Under the pieces are notes generated by a model, which was not told the DNA's origin, did no database searches, and was given only the letters and a program-made list of their open reading frames with translations. This document shows, one piece after another, positions 16,284-25,514 of a stretch of 64,000 bases of DNA. Origin of the DNA: Tolumonas sp008015085 (GTDB lineage: Bacteria > Pseudomonadota > Gammaproteobacteria > Enterobacterales > Aeromonadaceae); contig JAJUJX010000001.1 in NCBI GenBank assembly GCA_029265125.1, positions 310,001 to 374,000 of the forward strand. The letters run 5' to 3'. Each line of letters starts with the position of its first letter. The stretch's first letter is position 1. Position numbers and translations under genes: made by a program.

Positions 16284-18002
16284 ATGGAGATGTTATCAGG
16301 CGCGGAAATGGTCGTACGAGCGCTGGAAGACGAAGGGATCGAACATATTTTCGGATATCCCGGTGGGTCTGTGCTCGATATTTATGATGCCCTTTTCGAA
16401 AACAGCAAGATTGAGCATATTCTGGTGCGTCATGAACAGGCAGCGGTTCATATGGCGGACGGGTATGCTCGTGCAACCGGTAAAGTGGGTACAGTTCTGG
16501 TAACTTCCGGTCCGGGAGCGACAAACTGTATTACAGGTATTGCTACTGCCTATATGGATTCGATTCCGCTGGTCGTATTGTCTGGTCAGGTGCCAACCAG
16601 TCTGATTGGGAATGATGCGTTTCAGGAAACCGACATGATCGGGATTTCCCGTCCGGTAGTGAAACACAGCTTCCTGTGTAAAGAAGCGGCTGACATTCCT
16701 TTAGCCATCAAAAAAGCATTTTATATTGCCGCATCCGGCCGTCCGGGTCCGGTGGTGGTCGATCTGCCGAAAGATGTGCAGAATCCGGCCATTAAAGTGC
16801 CTTATGAATATCCGGAATCAGTCACATTACGCTCTTACAATCCGACGAAAGCGGGTCATAAAGGACAAATTAAGCGTGCTGCTAAATTGCTGGCTGAAGC
16901 CCGTAAACCGGTGATGTATATCGGCGGCGGTGCTATTGCCGCCAATGCCAGCGAGCAGGTGATCCGCATGGCTGAATTGTTCAGTCTGCCGGTAACATCG
17001 ACTCTGATGGGGCTGGGCGCATTCCCTTGTTCTAATCATCAGTTCCTGGGCATGCTGGGCATGCATGGTACTTATGAAGCCAACAATGCGATGCACCATT
17101 CTGATCTGATCCTGGCGGTTGGTGCCCGGTTTGATGACCGTGTAACTAACAATATCGCCAAGTTCTGTCCGGATGCCAAAATCATCCATATCGATATTGA
17201 CCCAACATCCATTTCTAAAACTGTTCAGGTTGATATTCCGATTGTAGGTGCGGTGGATACCGTACTGGAACAGATGCTGGATGCTATCAATGAGATGGAG
17301 TTGGATACGGACAATGATGGCTTAGCGGATTGGTGGGAACAGATCGATGGCTGGCGTGCACGCCGTTGTCTGAGCTATAGGAAAGAAGCTGCGGTAATCA
17401 AGCCACAGCAGGTGATCGAAGCGCTGTATAAAGTCACTGAAGGTAAAGCCATCATCGCGTCGGATGTCGGTCAGCACCAAATGTTCGCTGCACTGTATTA
17501 TCCGTTCAACCGTCCGCGTCAGTGGATCAACTCAGGTGGCCTCGGCACCATGGGCTTTGGTTTCCCGGCAGCTGTCGGTGCCAAACTGGCTTATCCGGAT
17601 GAAGTCGTCTGTTGCGTGACCGGCGATGGATCGATTCAGATGAACATTCAGGAACTGTCTACCTGTCTGCAATACGGTATTCCGGTGAAGATCATTGCAC
17701 TGAATAACCGCTCGCTGGGTATGGTAAAACAGTGGCAGAAGATGTTCTATGGCGGCCGGCAGAGCCATTCTTACATGGATTCACTGCCTGATTTTGTCAA
17801 ACTGGCTGAGTCGTATGGTCATGTGGGTATCCGTGTTGATCATCCGGATGATCTGGAAGGTGCACTGGAACAGTGTTTTGCGCTCAAAGATCGCCTGGTG
17901 TTTATGGATATCGCCGTTGATCCGGATGAGCATGTTTATCCGATGCAGATCAAGTTCGGCGCAATGAATGAAATGTTCTTAAGTAAAACGGAGCGTACCT
18001 AA
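16284..18002 (+). CDS. ilvI: Acetolactate synthase large subunit (isozyme III type)
   Basis: ThDP- and FAD-dependent enzyme condensing two pyruvates to 2-acetolactate (Leu/Val) or pyruvate with 2-oxobutyrate (Ile). The 572-residue protein closely follows E. coli IlvI from memory: MEMLSGAEMVVRAL start, FGYPGGSVLDIYDALF, RHEQAAVHMADGYARATG with the catalytic Glu, SGPGATN, GISRPVVKHSF, GLGAFP and, for ThDP, TGDGSIQMNIQEL, ending FLSKTERT. ATG 16284 gives the IlvI N-terminus and has GGGAGGG upstream; an in-frame GTG at 16239 is less likely. Its stop overlaps the ilvH start (TAATG), implying coupled translation of the two subunits. Confidence 0.96.
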   Translation: MEMLSGAEMVVRALEDEGIEHIFGYPGGSVLDIYDALFENSKIEHILVRHEQAAVHMADGYARATGKVGTVLVTSGPGATNCITGIATAYMDSIPLVVLSGQVPTSLIGNDAFQETDMIGISRPVVKHSFLCKEAADIPLAIKKAFYIAASGRPGPVVVDLPKDVQNPAIKVPYEYPESVTLRSYNPTKAGHKGQIKRAAKLLAEARKPVMYIGGGAIAANASEQVIRMAELFSLPVTSTLMGLGAFPCSNHQFLGMLGMHGTYEANNAMHHSDLILAVGARFDDRVTNNIAKFCPDAKIIHIDIDPTSISKTVQVDIPIVGAVDTVLEQMLDAINEMELDTDNDGLADWWEQIDGWRARRCLSYRKEAAVIKPQQVIEALYKVTEGKAIIASDVGQHQMFAALYYPFNRPRQWINSGGLGTMGFGFPAAVGAKLAYPDEVVCCVTGDGSIQMNIQELSTCLQYGIPVKIIALNNRSLGMVKQWQKMFYGGRQSHSYMDSLPDFVKLAESYGHVGIRVDHPDDLEGALEQCFALKDRLVFMDIAVDPDEHVYPMQIKFGAMNEMFLSKTERT

Positions 18003-18496
18003 TGCGACATATCATTTCAGTCCTGCTGGAAAACGAAGCTGGCGCATTGAGTCGTGTCGTTGGTCTGTTTTCACAGCGTGCTTATAACATTGAATCATTA
18101 ACCGTAGCACCAACCGAAGATGCTACCTTGTCACGTATGACCATCGTGACCAGTGGTGAGTTGCAGGTGATTGAACAAATCACCAAACAGCTGCACAAAT
18201 TGGTCGATGTGCTGAAGGTATCGGATATCACCGAAGGTGCTCACATTGAACGCGAAGTCATGCTGGTGAAAACCCGCTGTGCGGGCGCGGCGCGTGATGA
18301 AGTGATGCGGATGTCCGAGATTTATCGCGGTCAGATCGTTGACGTGACGCCTGAGATGTACACCGTTCAGTTGGTCGGTAGCAGTGATAAGCTGGATGCC
18401 TTCCTGCATACCCTGACTCAGGTAACGGATATCGTTGAAGTGGTGCGTAGCGGTGTGTGCGGTATTGCCCGCGGTGATCGATCATTACATGCGTAA
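18002..18496 (+). CDS. ilvH: Acetolactate synthase small regulatory subunit
   Basis: A 164-residue regulatory subunit that binds valine for feedback inhibition and activates IlvI. The N-terminal ACT domain is evident (ISVLLENEAGALSRVVGLFSQRAYNIESL, about residues 4-75) with the SLTVAPTED loop and conserved Gly and Asn residues that shape the effector site; the C-terminal half (REVMLVKTRC onward) is the usual second domain. It starts on the last base of the ilvI stop region and is followed by a strong terminator, so ilvIH is a two-gene operon. Confidence 0.96.
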   Translation: MRHIISVLLENEAGALSRVVGLFSQRAYNIESLTVAPTEDATLSRMTIVTSGELQVIEQITKQLHKLVDVLKVSDITEGAHIEREVMLVKTRCAGAARDEVMRMSEIYRGQIVDVTPEMYTVQLVGSSDKLDAFLHTLTQVTDIVEVVRSGVCGIARGDRSLHA

Positions 18497-18531
18497 TTTC
18501 GACTGATATATGCTCTTTGCGAAGAGATAAG

Positions 18532-18563
18532 AAACGGCCTCTAGTTTGAGGCCGTTTGTTTTT
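18532..18563 (+). terminator. Terminator of ilvIH
   Basis: Perfect 10-bp stem AAACGGCCTC / GAGGCCGTTT with a six-base loop and following GTTTTT. Confidence 0.9.
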
Positions 18564-18586
18564 GGACTATTGGGAACTGTGAAACT

Positions 18587-20725
18587 CTAATTGTTACTGA
18601 TCTGAAACTGACCGGTTAATGCCGCCAGGCGATCAATCGAATGTTCGGTATCATTAACACTCTGCGTAAATTGCTCCAGTGCAGACTGCATCCCTTCCGT
18701 AACCCGGTGAATGGTGGAGGTTTTTTCTGCGTGATCTTTGCCTTGCTCGGTGAGATTCTGAATGGTTGCCAGCAGTTTTTCCACAATCAGGTGATGCTCT
18801 TTCTGATCGTCGGAGGAACTTTCAGCCAGCTGTAAACCGGCTTCCATGTTCTGCATGCTGACGTTCATGATCTCAACAGCATTAGTTGCCTGTTGTTGTA
18901 CCTTGGCAATCATATCTTCGATTTCATTGGTGGATTGACTGGTGCGGGCGGCCAGACTGCGCACTTCATCGGCTACGACCGCAAAACCACGACCTGCCTC
19001 ACCAGCACGGGCTGCTTCTATTGCCGCATTCAGTGCCAGCAGATTGGTTTGAGCAGCAATGCCCTGAATGACACTGACAATATTGCCAATTGCCTTGGTG
19101 CTTTGATTCAGTTGCTCGATGGTCTCTGTTGATTCACTAACGGTTGTCCGAATGTCACGCGTGCGTGCTGACACGATCTGCAACTGTTGACGGGCATTTT
19201 CCACCTGTTGTTTCATGGCTTCACGCATTTCATTGGCAATGGTATTGGCATCATCCAATTGCATCATTTGTGTCTGCAGCGAGGTTTGTGTTTCCTGCAT
19301 GGCGCCCATTACATGATTCGTTGCCCGAACGGCGGCTCCATTTTGTTGCTGCATGTCACCGTTGTTCCGTTCAAGAATCCGGCTGGTGGAAATAACCTGT
19401 CCCAGGATGCCATCTAAGTGGTCAATCAGACTATTGACCCAGGTTGCCATCATGCCACTCTCATCATTGTGTGTTTTTTCACGAGGAATACGCAGACGCA
19501 AATTACCACCGCCCTCAACGATCTGACGCAGTAACGAAATGGTATCGCGTAACCGATAAGCGAGCGGGCGGCTCAGTAAACGATTAAACGCCAGCACACC
19601 TAATACTTGTAAAAACAGATAACAGGCGATGGTTTGATAAGGGGTTGGCTGCATCGTTAATTGCAGTAAAGCCGCAATTAGGGTTGCACCGAAGGCAGTG
19701 AACAGATAACCACTGGTCAATCGCTGGCTGATGGAACGGTAGCGGTAGGCCTCTTCCAAATCAGCTTCGCACATCATGCCCCAGACATCAGGGGAACCTG
19801 GCAACTGGAACGTAACACCCTTACCAATTACCGGAATATGGCGGTAATCGGAATAACCGGGGTAGGTGACAAACAAATTTTCTCTGTTGCGGATAGTTTC
19901 TCGCACACCAGGGTGTAGCTGACCGGTCGCCGGATCGTTAAAGATCAGTTCAAATTCAGTGTGATTTTTTATTTTTACGACACCGAAGGCTGTTTGAACG
20001 CCATCTTTCAGGTTATCGCCGCGTGTGAATGTACGATCTTCAAAGCGGGAACGGGAAAGCGCGATACCTTGAGGAAGTGACGTGTCGACAGCTGATTTCA
20101 CCATGAACAGATAATTGTCACCGGATTCATGGAATATATGCCCGGCTTCACGTTGGATCAGATCGCTCATGACATCGTTTGGAACACGGGCACAGAGATA
20201 TCCAGTCAGCTGACCATTGAGCTTCAGCGGTTGGTAAAACATCAGTGTCACTGCATCATGAAAAGTGGACGTTGTTTTGCCCAGAGAAAGCGTTACTGGA
20301 TCAACATACGGGCCATGCAGGAACGGCTGCTGGGTGGCGTATTGTAATATTTTTGTGGGGATCGCCGGAGCCGAGGGACGGGAACGTGAACTGTGAATTA
20401 ATTCACCTTGTTTATTCAATACAAACAATTCGCTGCAATCAGGTATCAGATGGTTTTTTTCCTGCAATACTGATGCGGTGAATTGTTCCGGTTCTGGGGT
20501 GTTTTGTGCGATCCCGGCCAGAATACGCCAGTGATGTTCAGCCCATTGATTCAGCAAATTAACCCGGTGGCGGGCAAAATTATCAAAGGCATCCTCCATT
20601 GCCTGATATCGATCCCGGTTTAAGAGACATGCCCAACGCATGGCTAACTTTCCGGTTTTTCCGAACCAGGGAAGCCAGTGCCGCTCCTGCGACAACAAGG
20701 TCATACTGTCACTTTTAAGTTCCAT
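18587..20725 (-). CDS. Methyl-accepting chemotaxis protein with large N-terminal sensor and C-proximal membrane hairpin
   Basis: A 712-residue chemoreceptor. The signalling domain is unmistakable: the hairpin-tip sequence around GIAAQTNLLALNAAIEAARAG, then GRGFAVVADEVRSLAART. Its layout is unusual. There is no N-terminal membrane helix; about 335 soluble residues precede two adjacent hydrophobic segments (about 338-358 and 364-383) separated by only a few residues, followed by a HAMP-like linker (SRPLAYRLRDTISLLRQI). The N-terminal part has Cache/PAS-like pieces (SELFVLNKQGELIHSS; GQLTGYLCARVP). With this topology the sensor should be cytoplasmic, as in Aer. The ligand is unknown. ATG 20725 has AGGA about nine bases upstream. 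The gene is alone, convergent with ilvIH. Confidence 0.9.
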   Translation of the reverse strand: MELKSDSMTLLSQERHWLPWFGKTGKLAMRWACLLNRDRYQAMEDAFDNFARHRVNLLNQWAEHHWRILAGIAQNTPEPEQFTASVLQEKNHLIPDCSELFVLNKQGELIHSSRSRPSAPAIPTKILQYATQQPFLHGPYVDPVTLSLGKTTSTFHDAVTLMFYQPLKLNGQLTGYLCARVPNDVMSDLIQREAGHIFHESGDNYLFMVKSAVDTSLPQGIALSRSRFEDRTFTRGDNLKDGVQTAFGVVKIKNHTEFELIFNDPATGQLHPGVRETIRNRENLFVTYPGYSDYRHIPVIGKGVTFQLPGSPDVWGMMCEADLEEAYRYRSISQRLTSGYLFTAFGATLIAALLQLTMQPTPYQTIACYLFLQVLGVLAFNRLLSRPLAYRLRDTISLLRQIVEGGGNLRLRIPREKTHNDESGMMATWVNSLIDHLDGILGQVISTSRILERNNGDMQQQNGAAVRATNHVMGAMQETQTSLQTQMMQLDDANTIANEMREAMKQQVENARQQLQIVSARTRDIRTTVSESTETIEQLNQSTKAIGNIVSVIQGIAAQTNLLALNAAIEAARAGEAGRGFAVVADEVRSLAARTSQSTNEIEDMIAKVQQQATNAVEIMNVSMQNMEAGLQLAESSSDDQKEHHLIVEKLLATIQNLTEQGKDHAEKTSTIHRVTEGMQSALEQFTQSVNDTEHSIDRLAALTGQFQISNN

Positions 20726-20971
20726 TTTAAAAGTCCTGCCTGTAATAACGATAAAGGGTATTAACGGATATCTGAGTTGTTATTTGTTTTTATTTACCGT
20801 CAATATATAAGCATTTACAGATAGATAAGATGAATAGATATAAATCAAAACAGCAAAAGATTGATAATTACTAATTTATCTTTTACCTGAATTAGTGTCC
20901 TCATGTTCCGGGTAACTTAGGGAAAGCTGCTGATTTGTTGGTCAGTTAGAAATTAGGCGTATGATTTCCTG

Positions 20972-21000
20972 TTGACAGCCTCTTTGGCTGTCCATATCAT
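20972..21000 (+). promoter_or_regulatory. Sigma-70 promoter of tRNA-Ala
   Basis: A perfect -35 TTGACA (20972-20977), a 17-base spacer and -10 TATCAT (20995-21000) are followed by a GC-rich discriminator (GCGC), as in stringently controlled stable-RNA promoters. A 7-bp inverted repeat (GACAGCC / GGCTGTC) spans the -35 and spacer. The tRNA begins about 33 bases after the expected start. The rest of the 20726-20971 gap is AT-rich and holds the chemoreceptor promoter; I see no gene there. Confidence 0.85.
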
Positions 21001-21039
21001 GCGCTTCGCATCTTTTAATTAGATGCATCCAGCATATGT

Positions 21040-21115
<76 letters not shown>

Positions 21116-21118
21116 AAT

Positions 21119-21149
21119 AAAAGCCCGTCTCAGTGAGACGGGCTTTTTT
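21119..21149 (+). terminator. Terminator of tRNA-Ala
   Basis: AAAAGCCCGTCTC / GAGACGGGCTTTT stem with a three-base loop and a T6 tract, starting four bases after the CCA end. Confidence 0.92.
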
Positions 21150-21192
21150 CATTTCTAATCATCAATTTTTCTTTGCGGAGCAGACTATCGCC

Positions 21193-21831
21193 TCAATCGT
21201 CTTTACCTAAATGAAAAGTGGGCAGCGACAGGTGCATAAAAATAGCGGGTACGCGGACACATAGCAGGCTCAGCATGCTGACAAACATCGAAGCTACATG
21301 ACCCAGTCCTAACTCCAGTAATAAGACATAAATAGTGCCACTTAGAAGGCACGCGGTAACGTACACCTCCTTGCGCAACACCATTGGGATTTCGCCAGCC
21401 AGAATATCTCGCACTACACCACCGGCCACACCGGTAATGCACCCCATGATCACGGCTATTACGCCAGATGTGCCGAAGCTCAGTGCTTTCTGTGCGCCAA
21501 TCACCACAAACAGTGCCAAACCAACCGCATCCAGCAGTGGCAGAATGTACCAGGGAAAACGATGCTGAACCCGGGCAATTCCCATGCCGGCTACGGCGGT
21601 CAGAGCGATAGTCAGCAGGTAGTGAGAATCTTTGATCCAGAAAACAGGGGTGGCACCAATTAACAGATCGCGGATGGTGCCACCACCAATTGATGTGACT
21701 GCAGCTAACACCAGCACACCGATAATGTCCATTTTCATGCGTCCAGCAACCAGTACCCCAGAAAAGGCAAATACGACAGTACCCAACAGGTCGATAAAAT
21801 AGATCAGATTATCAATAAATGAGGTGTGCAT
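21193..21831 (-). CDS. TRIC/UPF0126-family membrane protein (YicG/YadS type)
   Basis: A 212-residue inner-membrane protein with about seven hydrophobic helices and an internal duplication: GGGTIRDLLIG in the first half and GGVVRDILAGEIP in the second, the repeated Gly-rich plus Arg-Asp motif of UPF0126/TRIC-like proteins. Bacterial members have been linked to cation channels or glycine transport; the role here is not determined. LLDAVGLALFVVIGAQKA between the repeats is also typical. It is monocistronic on the minus strand, between the tRNA and the btuF group. Confidence 0.87.
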   Translation of the reverse strand: MHTSFIDNLIYFIDLLGTVVFAFSGVLVAGRMKMDIIGVLVLAAVTSIGGGTIRDLLIGATPVFWIKDSHYLLTIALTAVAGMGIARVQHRFPWYILPLLDAVGLALFVVIGAQKALSFGTSGVIAVIMGCITGVAGGVVRDILAGEIPMVLRKEVYVTACLLSGTIYVLLLELGLGHVASMFVSMLSLLCVRVPAIFMHLSLPTFHLGKDD

Positions 21832-21912
21832 GAGTGTCTCTGCTTGTGTTTGCCTGCTGATAAAGAGCGTGAATTGTAAGGATAATGTTAAATGTTCTCA
21901 ATTCATGCCGCA

Positions 21913-22743
21913 TCATTTGTGCTGTGTTTTGGTGACGTCATTAATCTGATTACACATTTGCTCGATACCGAGCACTATCCGCGGTGCCAACCGGTGCATC
22001 CAGTCTGCTTTCAGTAAATACAGATGATGATTTTTAACGGCTGACAACGTCGGCCATTTCGACCAGTGTTGCAGGTCGCTGCCATGCTGAGTGGCGAAAA
22101 TGATCTGTGGATCTACAGCCAGTACGGCTTCTTCACTCAGTTGAGGGTATGGAACTTTGCTGTCAGCAAACGGATTTTCTGCGCCGCACAGAGTCATGAT
22201 TTCCTGAATAAAAGAACCATTAGCGACGGTTGTCAGTGGTGGATACCAGAGTTGGTAAAACACCTTAACCTTAGGACGTTGCTGGTTTTGTTTCCGGTAG
22301 AAGGCAAATTTAGCGGCGATCTCTTTAGCCAGTTGATCAGCCTGAGCGACATGGCCGGTCTGTTCTCCGAGCAGACGCAACTCTTTAGGCAGATCATCCA
22401 GCTGCTGCGATTTCAATAATAACAACGGAATACCCAGCGCCTTGATCTGTTGTTGCATCAGAGCCTGGGTTGAACCCCAGGCAATGACCAGATCGGGTTT
22501 GGCCATCAGCAGACTTTCGCTGTTGAGACTCTGATAGTTGGCCACTTTGGGTAATTGCTTCGCTTCAGCGGGATAATCACTGGCCTGATCGGTAGCGACA
22601 ACCTGATTACCTGCTCCAATGGCATAAAGCATTTCTGTTATATGTGGTGTCAGGCTGACGATGCGCTGTGGGGTGGCACTGGCTGAAAACGAGAATCCCA
22701 GTATCAGAAGGCCAGGCAGTAAATAATTACGCCAGATGAGCAT
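21913..22743 (-). CDS. btuF: Vitamin B12 (cobalamin)-binding periplasmic protein BtuF
   Basis: Periplasmic substrate-binding protein of the BtuCDF ABC importer for cobalamin. The 276-residue protein has a signal peptide (ILGFSFSASATPQ) and the class III binding-protein fold: RIVSLTPHITEMLYAIGAG at the start of lobe one, DYPAEAKQLPKV, SLNSESLLMAKPDLVIAW, and in lobe two YPQLSEEAVLAVDPQII and LYLLKADWMHRLAPR. These motifs match BtuF. The chosen ATG 22743 overlaps the end of cbiB by 17 bases; ATG 22758 (five residues longer) is possible. No btuC or btuD is in this window, so they must lie elsewhere. Confidence 0.88.
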   Translation of the reverse strand: MLIWRNYLLPGLLILGFSFSASATPQRIVSLTPHITEMLYAIGAGNQVVATDQASDYPAEAKQLPKVANYQSLNSESLLMAKPDLVIAWGSTQALMQQQIKALGIPLLLLKSQQLDDLPKELRLLGEQTGHVAQADQLAKEIAAKFAFYRKQNQQRPKVKVFYQLWYPPLTTVANGSFIQEIMTLCGAENPFADSKVPYPQLSEEAVLAVDPQIIFATQHGSDLQHWSKWPTLSAVKNHHLYLLKADWMHRLAPRIVLGIEQMCNQINDVTKTQHK

Positions 22744-23686
22744 AAACGTACCATCCATAGAAAGCGAAAAGGGTGAGCCAGCAAAACCAGCCTAGACGGA
22801 TCAAGCGATGATAACCGCTGAATAATGCAGTGACGGAGGGATCATGATGTGCGCCAATCCGGGCATAACGGATTTTATTGCCCTGATAAAAGCGCGGGCC
22901 GCCCAGACCAATTCCCAAACTGGTGCCGATGTTGCTGAGTAATAATCCACTGGTGATTGCGGGCCAGTGACGGAATTGACGGAAGGCATTTTTGATAGCA
23001 GTAAAACCACGGGGTTGCGACAGCTGGAGTAATAGAAACAGAAAAACCGGGATGGTATTCAGTGTTTGCAGCATGCGGGCGGAAAACTCCCCGCAAATCC
23101 GGTTTGTTTCCAGCTTCATATTGCAGCTTTGCGCCAGCAGCTGAATCAGTCGGCAAAACAGGGCACCGTGGATACCAAGCAATAGATAGCCGAAAGCGAT
23201 GGTGATCCATTGTCCCATCAGGCGCAATATGCTCATCTCAATCGCTGCCTTGCAGACGCCCATGCTGCTCAGGCTTTGTGTATCGCGTAATACCCAGCGA
23301 CTAAGTTGTAGGCGTGCCAGCGCTAGTTTGTCTTGCTGGAGCAGTTGCCGGATCGCCAGCAGAGCCTCTTTAATTGGCTGACTTTCCAATAACCAGCTGA
23401 GCAACAGAATATCGAACAGTGCTTCCCAAGGGGCCAGATTGCGTACAGACCAGCTGGCAATCAGGCTGGGAACGATAACGACCCAAGGCAGCAACAGGCC
23501 GGTCAGCCATTGTTGTTGTCCGCTGGCATTTTTGCGGTTAACCCGTTTTACCAAACGTTGCAGTAAAGGAATGAGTGCAGAGGGTTTCCAACGGGCTGGG
23601 ATGGGGATCCAGCTTTCCAGTAATAACGCCGCCAGCAACACGACTGGCGGCGCATCCAGAAACATCCTTATTTCTTGAGGAATCAT
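22727..23686 (-). CDS. CobD/CbiB-family membrane protein (cobalamin-related)
   Basis: A 319-residue hydrophobic protein resembling CbiB/CobD, which joins aminopropanol phosphate to cobyric acid to give adenosylcobinamide phosphate. Several family-like features are visible: a hydrophobic N-terminus with AALLLESWIPIPARWKP, many hydrophobic segments, a central LSRWVLRDTQSLS stretch similar to the LSxIVGRDTxxL motif, and a late GLGGPRFYQGNKIRY. The match is partial: the segment following RDTQSLS lacks the acidic pattern I would expect in biosynthetic CbiB, so the enzyme role is uncertain. It starts one base after mtnN ends and overlaps btuF, so the three form one operon. Confidence 0.75.
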   Translation of the reverse strand: MIPQEIRMFLDAPPVVLLAALLLESWIPIPARWKPSALIPLLQRLVKRVNRKNASGQQQWLTGLLLPWVVIVPSLIASWSVRNLAPWEALFDILLLSWLLESQPIKEALLAIRQLLQQDKLALARLQLSRWVLRDTQSLSSMGVCKAAIEMSILRLMGQWITIAFGYLLLGIHGALFCRLIQLLAQSCNMKLETNRICGEFSARMLQTLNTIPVFLFLLLQLSQPRGFTAIKNAFRQFRHWPAITSGLLLSNIGTSLGIGLGGPRFYQGNKIRYARIGAHHDPSVTALFSGYHRLIRLGWFCWLTLFAFYGWYVYAHLA

Positions 23687-23687
23687 C

Positions 23688-24380
23688 TTATAGCTGCTTC
23701 AGCATAGCGACGATCATATCGGAAGAGTTCTTCGCGGCGACTTCCAGATATTCTTCAAATGAACTTGGTGATTCGGTGCCAGCGATATCTGACAGTGAAC
23801 GGATCACTACAAACGGCAATTTAAACTGATGGCAAACCTGAGCAATCGCAGCTGCTTCCATTTCTGCGGCCATCATAGTTGGAAAGGTCTGACGCACCTG
23901 CTCAATATGTTCTGGCTCGCACATGAACTGGTCACCTGTGCAGATAAGGCCAATGCGGCTTTGCATTTCCGGGAACTGATCCATCACCTGACGGGCAACC
24001 GCAATCAGTTTTTCATCGGAAACGAAAGCCGCGGGCTGTTGTGGCAATTGCCCCGGTTCATAACCAAAAGCGGTGACATTCACATCATGGTGACGCACTT
24101 CATCAGAAATCACGACATCCCCAACGCGCAGTTCTGGATCAAAACCACCCGCTGAACCGGTATTGATGACACAATCCGGGGCATAACGATCCAGCAAAAT
24201 GGTAGTTGCCATGCTGGCAGCGACTTTACCAATGCCGGAGCGGGTCAGGATCACGTCATGTCCGGCCAGCTGACCGCAGTAGAACTCGCAACCAGCGATG
24301 GTAGTGGTTTCACAGTTGCTGATTTGTGCTCGCAGAATCGCGACTTCCGGCTCCATTGCGCCGATGATTCCTACTTTCAT
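23688..24380 (-). CDS. mtnN: 5'-methylthioadenosine/S-adenosylhomocysteine nucleosidase
   Basis: Cleaves adenine from MTA and SAH (also 5'-deoxyadenosine) in methionine salvage and SAM detoxification, and supplies the AI-2 precursor. The 230-residue protein begins KVGIIGAMEPEV (catalytic Glu of the family), has NTGSAGGFDPELRVGDVVIS, MMAAEMEAAAIAQVC with the ribose-binding Glu, and RSLSDIAG with the catalytic Asp. The first ATG of two tandem ones (24383) is too close to the GAGGT ribosome-binding site, so I use 24380. It is the first gene of the mtnN-cbiB-btuF operon. Confidence 0.95.
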   Translation of the reverse strand: MKVGIIGAMEPEVAILRAQISNCETTTIAGCEFYCGQLAGHDVILTRSGIGKVAASMATTILLDRYAPDCVINTGSAGGFDPELRVGDVVISDEVRHHDVNVTAFGYEPGQLPQQPAAFVSDEKLIAVARQVMDQFPEMQSRIGLICTGDQFMCEPEHIEQVRQTFPTMMAAEMEAAAIAQVCHQFKLPFVVIRSLSDIAGTESPSSFEEYLEVAAKNSSDMIVAMLKQL

Positions 24381-24526
24381 CATTACCTCGAAGAGTTCGC
24401 CACCGTGATTGGGGCAAAGATAGATTGCTAATGATCATAGCAATATCCGTGCTATGTGACGAGCCACCGCGATGCGGTTACCCTCTTTTTCCCTTACAAT
24501 AGCGCCGCTTATTTTAGGGAGTGGTC

Positions 24527-25453
24527 ATGCATATACATCTTTTGGTGAATACTTTTGGGCAGGATCTACTGCATCGCTATGGCGAGAAGATCCACAAACT
24601 GACATTGCATGGCTCATTTACCTGTCCGAACCGGGATGGCACCTTGGGTAAAGGCGGCTGTACTTTCTGTAATGTCGCCTCGTTTGCAGATGAAGGCAAT
24701 CAGCAACTTTCTATTCGCGACCAACTGGCTGCGCGTAAAGATGAAATTGCCCGAGCCCGCCGCTATCTGGCGTATTTTCAGGCCTATACCAGCACTTATG
24801 CGGAAGTTGAGTATCTGCGAAAAATGTATGAAGAAGCATTGCAGGTTACAGACATGGTCGGTCTGTGTGTCGGAACCCGACCGGATTGTGTACCGGATGC
24901 CGTGCTGGATCTGCTAGCCGGATATCAGCAGCAAGGGCTGGAGATCTGGCTGGAATTAGGATTGCAAAGTGCACACGCAGACACTCTCAAGCGCATTAAC
25001 CGAGGGCATGACTATTCTGCCTATGCGGATGCTGTGTCCCGAGCCAAAGCCAGAAATCTGAAAATTTGCACGCATCTGATCGTGGGGCTGCCAGGAGAAG
25101 GCAAAGCGGAATGTCTCTCTACGCTGGAGCAAGTGATCGCGACCGGCACCGATGGCATCAAACTGCATCCGTTGCATGTAGTGGAAGGCAGTACCATGGC
25201 CAAAGCCTGGCGCGCAGATCGTCTAACGACCCTGTCACAGACTGAATATGCTGACATTGCCGCGGAGATGATTCGCCATACACCGCCCGAAGTGGTTTAT
25301 CACCGGGTCACAGCCACTGCCCGTAAACCGACCCTATTGGCTCCGGAATGGTGTGAGCGCCGCTGGGGCGTGATGCTGGATATTTACCGGTATCTGGAAG
25401 CAAATGGACCACAAGGCAGTGCACTCGGCCGCTCATTTCAGTTTCCTGGCTAG
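24527..25453 (+). CDS. yhcC: TIGR01212-family radical SAM protein (YhcC)
   Basis: A 308-residue radical SAM protein. The cluster-binding cysteines are at the start: CPNRDGTLGKGGCTFC, a C-x11-13-C-x2-C pattern typical of the YhcC/TIGR01212 group. Further family motifs are VGTRPDCVPDAVLDLL, WLELGLQSAHADTLKRINRGHD and HLIVGLPGEG. The substrate is not established; the group resembles Elp3-like radical SAM proteins. ATG 24527 has AGGGA six bases upstream. The next gene is arcB, the same neighbour as in E. coli. Confidence 0.9.
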   Translation: MHIHLLVNTFGQDLLHRYGEKIHKLTLHGSFTCPNRDGTLGKGGCTFCNVASFADEGNQQLSIRDQLAARKDEIARARRYLAYFQAYTSTYAEVEYLRKMYEEALQVTDMVGLCVGTRPDCVPDAVLDLLAGYQQQGLEIWLELGLQSAHADTLKRINRGHDYSAYADAVSRAKARNLKICTHLIVGLPGEGKAECLSTLEQVIATGTDGIKLHPLHVVEGSTMAKAWRADRLTTLSQTEYADIAAEMIRHTPPEVVYHRVTATARKPTLLAPEWCERRWGVMLDIYRYLEANGPQGSALGRSFQFPG

Positions 25454-25514
25454 GAAGAGCTACAAGAACCCGCTATGCTGATCCTGCTTATATTTTTCAC
25501 CACTGGGCAGGGTC

